The notes under the pieces: generated by a model
Database searches by the model: none
What the model was told of the DNA's origin: nothing
The model's input: only the letters and a program-made list of their open reading frames with translations
Shown here: positions 32,823 to 42,114 of the stretch, one piece after another
Layout: every line of letters starts with the position of its first letter
Numbering within the stretch: position 1 is the first letter of the stretch
Made by a program: the position numbers and the translations under genes
DNA from: Biomphalaria glabrata
Taxonomy: Eukaryota; Mollusca; Gastropoda; Planorbidae
Assembly: GCF_947242115.1 (NCBI RefSeq)
Contig: NC_074726.1
Coordinates: forward strand, 1,734,951-1,798,950
DNA: 64,000 nt
Reading direction: 5' to 3'

Positions 32823-34059
32823 TATATCTTATTTCTGCTATTAGGATTGGTTTTGTCTTAAACGACGTGAAAATAACGCAAGACATATTTTAAAAAATAA
32901 GTAAACTGAGAAAAAAGGAAAAATTGCTACAAAAATACGTAATTGGTGTGATATTTTTAATGCATTATAGATCTATGTAGACTGCGGCCTTTTTGGGAAA
33001 TACCAAAAATAAAATACAAAGGTTTGATAGAAAGTTTACGGATTTTTGCGAGCTGCGGTCCCAAGGTTGCGATTCTGTCAAAAGCCGTTCTTAGCGAGAG
33101 TCAAAGAAACCTGTGTACGAAATTTCACGCGGATACGGACGATAGTTTAAGATATCTCGTGATCAATGAATCAGTTAGTGCTAACTTACAACTATATGAT
33201 AGATTGCTGTTTCTAGTTTTATAAAATTCCAAACTAAATTTTATACTTAATATAACTATCATTATTGTCGATTTCACTAAAATGTATCTCTAGCTATAGA
33301 AAACGAGTCTCATGCAGTTTGACAATATTAGAAATGTCAGGCTTTAAATTAGTGAAAGCAAGGCGAATGTCTCCTCTAGTGGTTACATGTTACATCCAAT
33401 CTATTTCTTTGTTTACTCATTAATTTTGTTACAGCACTTTGTTAATGAAACTGTTACAAATGTTAATTCCATTATGATCACAGTGTTAGTATTGTGTAGG
33501 TCAGTATAGGAACATTTCAATGCAGCCATGTATCTGTTGTGCCTACTCTGTTCAACTTCTTTATACCGATGACATTATTAGTAACTCTACTATTTTTGTG
33601 TCCATGTTTAAACTATTAAATTGATTACATCCTAGAGGCGAGTTGTCATTTCTTCATTGAGCATTGCTAAGTTAGTAGCATAGACATCGATGTCCTCAGC
33701 CTGTATTCATTCGTCATCAAACCACTTCTGAGAGACCGTAAAACTCTTCATTTTGAGACCATGATTAGCTCTGACTCAGTAAAGGTCCATTTCTATTCTT
33801 GCAGTCGAAAGTTTAGTTCATTCATTTGTATTACATACCTTCCTTGTATAACACATTTTTTTTTACCCAGCGCGACAGCGCCCCCTCCTCCAACCGCCCC
33901 TTTTGCTTTCAGCGCCTCCCATTTTCATGAAATCGCCCCCTGGAGGATGTTTTCGCCACCGTTGAAGACCACTGATCTTGGCTAAAAATAATAAATCTGT
34001 GCGATTAGAAATATTTGTTACCAATTGTTCTTGTTAAGCACATTTTCATGCTTTTAGCT

Positions 34060-34653
34060 TTCTCACTCCGCTATGATGTTATCACTTTATCACTACGCCT
34101 TGATGTTATTACTTTCTCACTCCGTTATGATGTTATCACTTTCTCACTCCGCTATGATGTTATCACTTTCTCACTCCGCTATGATGTTATCACTTTCTCA
34201 CTCCGCTATGATGTTATCACTTTCTCACTCCGCTATGATGTTATCACTTTCTCACTCCGCTATGATGTTATCACTTTCTCACTCCGCTATGATGTTATCA
34301 CTTTCTCACTCCGCTATGATGTTATCACTTTCTCACTACGCCATGATGTTATCACTTTCTCACTCCGCTATGATGTTATCACTTTCTCACTCCGCTATGA
34401 TGTTATCACTTTCTCACTCCGCTATGATGTTATCACTTTCTCACTCCGCTATGATGTTATCACTTTCTCACTCCGCTATGATGTTATCACTTTCTCACTA
34501 CGCCATGATGTTATCACTTTCTCACTACGCCATGATGTTATCACTTTCTCACTACGCCATGATGTTATCACTTTCTCACTACGCCATGATGTTATCACTT
34601 TCTCACTACGCCATGATGTTATCACTTTATCACTACGCCTTGATGTTATCACT
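34060..34653. repeat. 27-bp minisatellite, 22 units
   Basis: 22 consecutive 27-base units, in one frame FSLRYDVIT each time. Unit types run: standard, LSLRLDVIT, eight standard, one His variant (FSLRHDVIT), five standard, five His variants and a final LSLRLDVIT. Units 2 and 22 are the same variant at opposite ends. Because 27 is divisible by three and the unit lacks stops in two frames, both are open for about 230 codons. I do not regard these as genes. Confidence 0.92.
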
Positions 34654-34769
34654 TGTCTGGACCAGTTGGGAAACAGTAAAGGGAAGGGGGGAGAGAAGGG
34701 GGTATCTGTGTAACTCTCACAGCGAATGCTTTGTTAAATGCATACAAAAAGAAAGTGTTTACTAAGGGC

Positions 34770-35000
34770 TCAAGGGGACTAATTCAACTTATACCTTCAC
34801 ATCTGTCAAGTACGAATTATTTTCCTTGTTCGATCTCAAACAAAATAATTAATTACCAAAAGTTTAAGTGTTTTTTTTTATTGACTTGTTTTGTAAGTTA
34901 CTAGAAATAATTGTGCAAATTTCAACTTGATCCGAGGTTGGGTGTGGGAGAGATAATATATACAAACATTTTACCGGACAGTGTAATTTGATATAAGCAT
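34770..35000 (+). repeat. Dispersed repeat R1
   Basis: CAAGGGGACTAATTCAACTT, GTCAAGTACGAATT, AAATAATTGTGCAAATTTCA and TACAAACATTTTACCGGACA follow the R1 order seen at 27270-27535. As there, it lies on the 3' side of a minus-strand GIMAP-like gene. Confidence 0.6.
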
Positions 35001-35371
35001 TGTAAAAAAAAAATAGTTTTAAGTCACACAACTACTGGTCCTAAAGGTAATAAATATTGGAAACAAAATTGATTTAGATCTAGATTAATTGTAGACAATC
35101 AAACAAGATTCCAAAAAATAACAAGTGACTCATACTCCAGAAGCCCGATAACAAACCAAATGATAAGTTTGAAAAACATGATAAACATTTAGATAAACAC
35201 TTGGGTACTTTTCAAAGAAATTCATTACTTTAGAAGAAATGGTAAGATAATAGCTAACATCATGCGTAAGACCAAACATAATACATAAGCCAACCACACG
35301 GCCTCCTGAGTCCTCTTTAGGCTAACATGGCCATTTGATCATTATATTTAAATTACAAACTGGCCATTTAA

Positions 35372-35452
35372 GGAGCCATTCTAATGATTCTTATTAATGG
35401 AACCATTCTAATGATTCTTATTAATGGAACCATTCTAATGCTGTCTGTTATA
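35372..35452. repeat. 27-bp tandem triplet beginning GGAACCATTCTAATG
   Basis: Three units, 35372, 35399 and 35426, the last diverged at its end. A single GGAACCATTCTAAT also occurs at 44929, downstream of the deleted GIMAP paralogue, so part of the duplicated flank is shared. Confidence 0.75.
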
Positions 35453-35542
35453 ATTGTAGCATTCTATTGATTTGTGTTATGACAAGAGTCTATTGTACGT
35501 TAGCTAGAGACATCTTCGCCACCAATCTCAAGCATTTCTACA

Positions 35543-36439
35543 TCAATGGTGTCTACTTGAGGGCGTTAGGTCCAATAACACGTACTCTGCATCTTCGGTA
35601 TTCGCTGTCCGCGTATCAACAGGTCCATCTCCATTTTGTGATGATCGTGGACATAGACGTGAAAGCGGGTTAATTAGAAATAACCCAGACCTAAGAAGCC
35701 TGACACCTGGGTCAATTACGTTAGTTCTAAAATATGTAAATATGTTGACACAACGGTCAGTGATAAGTCCATATAGATCAACCCTTGATTCGCCTCTATC
35801 ATCCGAGTCCTTGTGTTGATCGGGTGTAATCAATGTATCGATAAGATGTAATGTTTCAATAGGTTTACATTGCTGTCCAATGCTATCTACGAACTCTGAT
35901 ATCAGTTTGACTTGGTTGTAGTTCCGTTCCTTTGTCTTTGTTTTGTTATCCAGTAGAACACATCTGTAGTTCACTTCTTGAAAGAGTTTCTCAATATCTC
36001 CTTTTTGTTCCCTGCACCAGTCCATGAAACGTTCAGCTTTGCCTGGAGTGTCTCCATAGTCGAGGTCAAAGACGTCTCCATAAGTGAAGGCTATGATTCC
36101 CCTGTCACTGAACACACTGTCACCAAACAGATACTTGACAACATCGACAGCGTCTTTCTCTTGTTTCGTAAATCTGACGCCATATTTCAGAACGAAGACC
36201 AGAGCGACTATGCCGCCATATTTAGAGCTTAGGTACTGGACTAATTTCTCTGTGTCTTTCAGTAGTGTGTCCATGTCCTTCTGCAATTCCTCTTCTGTGT
36301 TCCCCACATCTGGACATTCAACTAGTAATAGGTCAGTGTTGACTTTATCATTGAGTGTCTGGACACAACTCGTTTTCCCGTTTCCAGATCGGCCTAAGAA
36401 TAGTATGACTGTCTTGTTTTCATATGGCACAGCCGCCAT
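35543..36439 (-). CDS. Compact GIMAP/AIG1-like GTPase with intact P-loop
   Basis: 298-residue paralogue of the 27572-28384 product. The P-loop GRSGNGKT lies at residues 16-23 with Lys22 present. VECPDVGN replaces the DxPG of G3 after only about 20 residues, so switch I is shortened. ALVFVLKYGVRFTKQEKDAV and FTYGD follow, then FMDWCREQKGDIEKLFQEV. The C-terminal third differs from the paralogue: it has a weakly hydrophobic stretch (about 225-255) and ends in a charged tail, without a coiled coil. The ATG lies eight bases after an AACCCGACAG acceptor. The inferred intron holds a LINE (36820-38330). Probably a membrane-linked nucleotide-binding protein of the GIMAP type; GTP use is inferred from the P-loop only. 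Confidence 0.88.
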   Translation of the reverse strand: MAAVPYENKTVILFLGRSGNGKTSCVQTLNDKVNTDLLLVECPDVGNTEEELQKDMDTLLKDTEKLVQYLSSKYGGIVALVFVLKYGVRFTKQEKDAVDVVKYLFGDSVFSDRGIIAFTYGDVFDLDYGDTPGKAERFMDWCREQKGDIEKLFQEVNYRCVLLDNKTKTKERNYNQVKLISEFVDSIGQQCKPIETLHLIDTLITPDQHKDSDDRGESRVDLYGLITDRCVNIFTYFRTNVIDPGVRLLRSGLFLINPLSRLCPRSSQNGDGPVDTRTANTEDAEYVLLDLTPSSRHH

Positions 36440-36464
36440 CTTAATTTCTGTCGGGTTGAAATAA

Positions 36465-36819
36465 AAAAAAAAGAATTTTAGATTAATAGGTCTACAAGAA
36501 AATTGTTTGGTTTAATAGTATGTCTTAAAAAAGATTAATAAATAAATAATAATAATAATAATCAACAGGAAACAGTCTGGCAAGCACGTCTTCGCTGTTA
36601 TAAATTTCTGAGCCGTCCAAGTATTCATTTTCTCTTAAATGGAGTGATACCGATATACATGATATAAACAGGCTAAAGTAAATAATTGTCACGAATCGAT
36701 ACTGTGACCTGATTCTACTTCTTTCTAGAAAGGGTTACGTTAACAGAAATTCACTAAAGATTTTGTTCAGAAGTTCCTATGGTTTTAGAAAGACGGTTTA
36801 AAAAAGGTTTATATCATAT
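36465..36819. other. Inferred 5' intron of the GIMAP-like gene
   Basis: AT-rich with (AAT)n at about 36543-36562; no coding signal. Confidence 0.35.
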
Positions 36820-38330
36820 CCCTATAGAAAAAGGGTGACAAGTCTTACTGCTCCAACTATCGAGGCATTACACTTCTGTCAGTAGCAGGAAAGATCTTTG
36901 CTCGAGTGTTTGCTCGACCGACTAACCCACTCTTTAGTGGACGAGGTCTTATCTGAAAGCCAATGTGGTTTTAGAGCCGGTAGAGGTACATCTGACATGA
37001 TATTTGTTCTGCGACAATTACAAGACAAATGCAAATAGCAGAACCTAAACATATACGCTGTCTTTGTGGACCTCACCAAGGCTTTGGACACGGTCAGTCG
37101 CGATGGTTTGTAGAGGATTCTGGCTAGGCTGGGATGCCCACCTACGTTCCTATCCATTCTCAAGCAGTTTCACGTGGGACACAGAGGCCAGATCTGACAG
37201 AATGATTCCCTTTCTGATCACTTCCCAATAGAAAATGGCGTGAAGCAGGGCTGTGTACTTGCCCTACTCTATTCGCTATCTTCTTTGACATAATGCTGGG
37301 TCAAATGAGGCAGCGATTGCACGAAGGCATCTACATCCGATTTCGTTCAGACGGCAATGTGTTCAATCTTCGACGTCTACTATCCCATACAAAAACAAAG
37401 GAGATGGTCATAAAGGAGCTTCTCTATGCCGATGATTGCGTCCTGCTAGCTCACAATGAACATGATCTCCAGAACGCGGTCAACGAATCTGCATACGCTG
37501 CCGCCTCTTTCGGTCTGTCTATAAACCTCGGGAAAACAGAAGTCCTGTTCCAGAAGTCATCCAATATAACCTACTCAGCCCCAAGGATCACCGTAAACGG
37601 ACAGCCCCTTAATGTGGTAGACCACTTCACATATCTAGGTAGTATAGTGTCAAATGATAACCGTCTGGCCAGGGCCAGTAGCGCTTTTGGACGCCTTCAG
37701 GCGAGAGTTTGGAGGGAACAAATCAATCTGCTGCCTACAAAAATCAATGTCTACCAGGCGGTGGTTCTCTCAACCCTTCTATACGGCTCTGAGACATGGA
37801 CGCTATACAGAAAACAACTAGAAGACTTCTTGAGCGCTTCCTCCAAAGGTGCTTGCGCTCCATCATGGACATACCGCACTACAAACAGTGATGTCCTTGC
37901 GAACGCCGGTATGGACAGTATAGAGGGACTTCTTATGGTCCGACAGCTACGATGGGCAGGGCACATATCCCGAATGGGAGACGAACGTATACCAAAGGCA
38001 GTCTTTTTTTGGTGAGCTAAAAGGTGGCCGACGTAACAGAGGCGCCCCAAGGAAACGCTTCAAAGACAAGCTTCGGCGTCAACTTTCCTTGGCTGACATA
38101 CAGGAGAGCACATGGTTGCAGGCGGCCTCAGGACGAGACAGCTGGAGGTCACTCACGAAGGCCGCGGGATACACATTTGAAACCAAAAGAAAATCCGCTG
38201 CGATCACGGTAATATTTATGGAGATACCTCCCCCCCTTTTTTTTTTCTTTCCTCCCCCCCCCCCTTTCCCCATTAACCCATCTGGTCGAGACAAGTGATA
38301 GGATCCTAGCGCATTGTGAAAGCTTAAAGC
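36820..38330 (+). mobile_element. LINE (C2HC-finger family), RT copy
   Basis: Broken RT text from YCSNYRGITLLSVAGKIF through SESQCGFRAGRG, FVDLTKALDTVSRDGL and NGVKQGCVLA, then a long open part (37293-38015) with ELLYADDCVLLAH, LGKTEVLFQK, YLGSIVSNDN, LLYGSETW and RQLRWAGHISRM. A shift at about 38010 is followed by RGAPRKRFKDKLRRQLSLAD and GRDSWRSLTKAAGYTFETKR. A poly-C/T-rich 3' UTR ends at about 38330. No zinc finger is seen after ETKRK here. The insertion lies antisense in the inferred GIMAP-like intron. Confidence 0.88.
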
Positions 38331-38560
38331 AGGGAATTGGGCTAAACAAAAACAATTTGTAAATTTAAACAAATATTTCTGACTAAGTATTGTTAGTCTA
38401 GATCCATTACAAATATAATCTCATAACTGATCCAAACTAATGGATACAGTTACGCTTTATATAAGCATTTTATATTATTATCATTATTATTTTATATTTT
38501 TCTTGTTTATTATTTCTTTCTAAGATAAATACATACGAGCCGCTGCGTAAATACGTCCAC

Positions 38561-38680
38561 CCCGGGTCAAAGGTTATGTTGTTCCGACATTTTGATAGAG
38601 TGTTGTGATGAAAGATGAGAAATTCAAACCATTCTAAGACGCCCACTTTCAGAGGTACAGCCGCCTTTTTATGGCGACAC
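38561..38680 (-). promoter_or_regulatory. Candidate promoter and first exon of the 35543-36439 gene
   Basis: The minus strand carries CATAAAAAGGC (TATA-like, about 38663-38673), then about 100 bases later CCCGGG-GTGGAC, which aligns with the CTGAG-GTAAAC donor upstream of the deleted paralogue (both followed by GCAGCGGC/ACAGCGGC). Inference from paralogue comparison. Confidence 0.35.
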
Positions 38681-38723
38681 ACAATAGGTGTAATTGTTTA
38701 TAGATATGTCATTGTGCTGATAC

Positions 38724-38754
38724 GCACACGGCCCTAATGATGTCACGTGTTGTT
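38724..38754. promoter_or_regulatory. Conserved GCACACGGC..AATGATGTCA element
   Basis: GCACACGGCCCTAATGATGT then CACGTGTTGTT. The same block occurs twice at 47026-47046 and 47090-47120, upstream of the deleted paralogue. TGATGTCA is close to a CREB/ATF-type site. Shared position suggests a promoter element; not proven. Confidence 0.4.
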
Positions 38755-39017
38755 GTAGTATCTATGTGAATGAGATACGGTTTGTCTGTTGTTAAAGCAA
38801 CTCATGTTTTTCCCTCTTCGCAGCTATTAACCTAAACAGTTATTCTAAGCTATAGAAGTACGAGTACAAAGTAATACTATGATTACAAAATTATCATAAC
38901 ATACTGTAAAATATTATTTTTGTACAATTAAAATGTATTCTCTCTCCCTCTCTCTCTATCTCGTGTATTCACGTTCTTAACTAAAAATTACTAATTTTCC
39001 AAAAAGATTCTATACAT

Positions 39018-39210
39018 CAGGGGTTCTCAACATTTTATGCTCCGCGACCCCTTTTTTACCCCCCCCCCCCACTCTGACGCGACCCCCCCCCACACACACA
39101 CACATACAGCAATAGAAGAGTAGACAATAACAATCCATATTTTCGATGGTCTTAGGCGACCCCCTTGCAAATCGTCAATCGACCCCCAAGGGGGTCGCGA
39201 TCCACAGGTT
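39018..39210. mobile_element. SPIN-like hAT MITE, one end lost
   Basis: Starts CAGGGGTTCTCAACATTTTA, has GGTCTTAGGCGACCCCC and CCCCCAAGGGGGTCGCGATCC, and stops before the terminal GAGAACCCCTG. Same family as 30119-30703 in reverse orientation, internally shortened. Confidence 0.75.
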
Positions 39211-40489
39211 TTATATAATACATTAATCTTACGTGATTTCTAGGTGACAAAACTATCTAGAATTGTATACATTCTGTATACATTCTGTTCCACCAGTTCA
39301 ATGAAAGACTTGTTTTCCGTAATTATCCATGACAATGTAACGGAAAATTTTGGATGTTGATTCAACTTATTCAGTATATAGGTACTCTAAAAAAAACAAC
39401 ATGTTTCAATATTGGTTGAACAGTTGTAGGATCACTGTAAGTCACATAAAAACTAGGAAGAGTAATAACAATCAGACACCTATGTATGTGTTTATGTACA
39501 TGACATTAAACTGTTTATTTACATAGAATACACATAATCAAATACATATTTATATATTGCATCGTAATAACAGGCAAAAATAATGAACAAATGACAAAAA
39601 GATAATTAGAACATGCGAATAGAAATTGATAAATTTAGTCAAGCAAAGGGTTGTCATGTTTGTTCACGGCTGACCCTTAGACCGAGTGTTCTTTAATTGG
39701 GCCTGGCAGGGACGCTGCAAATTACATTTAGGATCAGCCATGGCTCTTGACATAGGCTTTTAAAGATGTAGGACTAAATGAGTTAACATATTTTGTTTAT
39801 CGTACCGTTGACTTAATTTAAATTAACCCACTTGCGCCTGTTGTATTATATATATATATGCATGTTGTATAATATATGTTGATATAATGATCTAATTAAT
39901 AGAAGCTGTTGTAATTGTAAAAGAAAATTAGAAGAGGCGCATCACAAGCATCCATTAAGTTGGGCTCAGTAATTGGTAAGGCCGGCCCTGTGTATGCTCA
40001 TAGTTTGTTTTTTGTTTCAAATCATTTTCTACTTTACAAACAGTAAACTTAATATTCACATTTTATTTGTCCTACATGTTTCACAATGCTAATGAATAAT
40101 AGAAAGTCTAATGTTAATAACACATAGATAAAAGCCGTTATATATGGAGACCTCACATGTAGGCCAACGAATGCAAAAGGGGAATTACTGAAACTAAGCA
40201 ATGAATAAAATACAATATGAGTGTTAGCTCCCCTTGGTCTTATAGACGGAACACTGGACATTACGTCAATACATTTTTTTTTTTTCACTTTATTCCCTAA
40301 CAAATAAATAAATATAGTGATCTTTCAGAAATGGTATCAAGTTGTCGTGAAGCACGAGTTTATGTGCAATATTTTATCTCGATAGGATAATGAAAAGTTG
40401 GCAACAATAAGTGATTTCAATTTCGCGTTTTTTTGTGGGGTTTTTTTTTATTCTATGACGTAAGTGTGAGTTAATACAGGGAATTAATA
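39211..40489. other. Intergenic, no gene seen
   Basis: AT-rich; a short AAGGCCGGCCCTG near 39977 resembles the hAT end at 49536. No supported reading frame. Confidence 0.35.
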
Positions 40490-41452
40490 ATAATAATAAT
40501 TTTATTTATAAAGCGCTGTTAACAAATAAAATGTAGGATCAAGGCGCTGTATTAACATTACAAACACAAATACGACAGCTAAAATGACAGTTAATCTAAA
40601 AAAGTTTTAAACAGATAGGTCTTAATGTTCTTCTTAAAAGTGGTGTAGCATGTTGTCTGTCTGAGATCAATGGGGAGTGAGTTCCAAACCTTTGGTCCGT
40701 GAACTGAAAAAGCCCGCAGACCGTAGCTTTTGAGGGAGAAACGTGGCACTACTAAAAGCGTTGAGTCCATTGAGCGCAGGGCTCTCTGGGGGACATATGG
40801 AGTAATCAGTTCGCTAAGGTACAAGGGCATCTCGTTGTTATATATACACTGATGACAAAGTGTGGCGACCTTGTAATCGATGCTCGCTTTCACGGGAAGC
40901 CAATGGAGCGTGCTCAAGAGCGTAGTAGGAGAATCTTGTCTTGTTTTTCTAAGTACTATTCGTGCGGCGTTGTTCTGTATACGTTGCAGTTTGGCTATTT
41001 CGTCATCAGGTATACCTGCTAGCACGGCGTTGCAGTAGTCAAGGCGGGAGAGTATGAATGCCACAGCTAGCGTTTTTGTTGACTCCGTTGTTAAATATGG
41101 TCGGATCTGGCCTAATCTGCGCAGCTGCAAATAAAGACCTTTACAGAGCTGGCTTATTTGTGGGTCGAAAGATAGTGTTGAGTCGAAGAAAACTCCAAGA
41201 TTCCGCACTACATGGACAAATGGAACATGGCAGTTCGCTATAAAGAGACAATATGTGCTTTCAACTTTTGAGACATTGTTCCTAGTGCCAATCTTAATTA
41301 TTTCTGTCTTGTCTTCGTTCATCTTGAGTTTATTTTCAACCATCCAATCGCTCACCCTTGCAACGGTACTACTGATTTTCTCTGCCAGATGCGACACCTC
41401 TGAGGGTACTGAGGAATCGTAAATTGAATTGAAAAAGGAAGACAAGGCCATA
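40490..41452 (-). mobile_element. L2-like LINE, 5'-truncated, intact frame
   Basis: An open frame of 286 codons (41451-40591) starts right after where the catalytic YADD would be, with DSSVPSEVSHLAEKI, WMVENKLKMNEDKTE, NLGVFFDSTLSF, SRLDYCNAVLAGIP, LHWLPVKASIDYK and PKVWNSLPIDLR, to KTYLFKTFLD. The 3' end is TAACAGCGCTTTATAAATAA followed by (ATT)n. The LHWLPV and WNSLP wording is typical of L2/CR1-group C-termini. Confidence 0.88.
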
Positions 41453-41925
41453 CAAAATGCACATATATAATCTTTAAAAAACTAAGTTTCCCATAAGTTG
41501 GATGGAACATTCCCAGTCAATCAAATAGTGTACAACTTCTATAATTAATATCATGCAAACATACTACGTGTGGGTCTCTTTGTTGGGTTTTATTTTTTCT
41601 TTATATTGTGCTAAAATGAAAATGCGCCTCAGTTAGTCACAGGATAATTTTTTTTTTCTTTCTTTGTCCACTGGGCATTGACCAGCGCGAACCCACTTTC
41701 AGCGTTAGCATAGGACAGAAATTACCAAAAGAACAATACAAACCTATTTGGAGTTCTAGGAAACTGGTTTCTGTTGAACTTTTTCAATTAGACGAGCATC
41801 CTGTTTATTAACCCTTAAAGTGCTGAGCTGTTTTACAATGAGTGCATAAAAAATAGAGGCTAAACTACCACACGCGCCTTAAGGGTTAAAGAGGTTGTCA
41901 AAAAACTGTTTTTTTTTCACAATGG
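41453..41925. other. Intergenic, no gene seen
   Basis: AT-rich spacer between the L2-like LINE and the MITE; no coding signal. Confidence 0.35.
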
Positions 41926-42102
41926 ACCTCATTCGCCAATCGTAAACAAACAACATTTAGCCACGTGGTGCTCTATCTCTTCTATATAATTTACGATCTC
42001 ATGTTTAATTCATGATGGTTGTCACGTGACAGTTTTTTTCCGTAGTTTTATCAATAAGATCACGTGACTAAATGTTGTTTGTTTACGATTGGTGAATGAG
42101 GT
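41926..42102. mobile_element. MITE with 42-bp inverted ends and three CACGTG sites
   Basis: The left arm ACCTCATTCGCCAATCGTAA.. is the reverse complement of the right arm ..TTACGATTGGTGAATGAGGT over about 42 bases, with two differences. CACGTG occurs at 41962, 42023 and 42061. No coding capacity and no clear target duplication, so the superfamily is open. Confidence 0.8.
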
Positions 42103-42114
42103 TCTTTTATGAAT

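Larger units (their letters stand above)
31406..33974. mobile_element. Large old hAT-type element with later insertions
   Basis: Left end CAGTGGTCTTCAATCTTTTT followed by ACCCACCGCCCCCTA; right end GCGCCCCCTCCTCC..CGTTGAAGACCACTG. The first 12 bases are perfect inverted repeats. Flanks ATCTAGGA and ATCTTGGC match at 6 of 8 positions. The 2.57 kb span contains a LINE A piece (32110-32375) and a SINE (32565-32822) that must be younger. I recognise no transposase in the rest, which is AT-rich. Confidence 0.7.

Noticed and set aside
34015-34765. Two long open frames of about 230 codons
   Set aside because: They run through the 27-bp minisatellite; frames stay open because the unit has no stop in those phases.
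35372-35452. CRISPR-like short repeats
   Set aside because: Direct tandem repeats without spacers in an animal genome.
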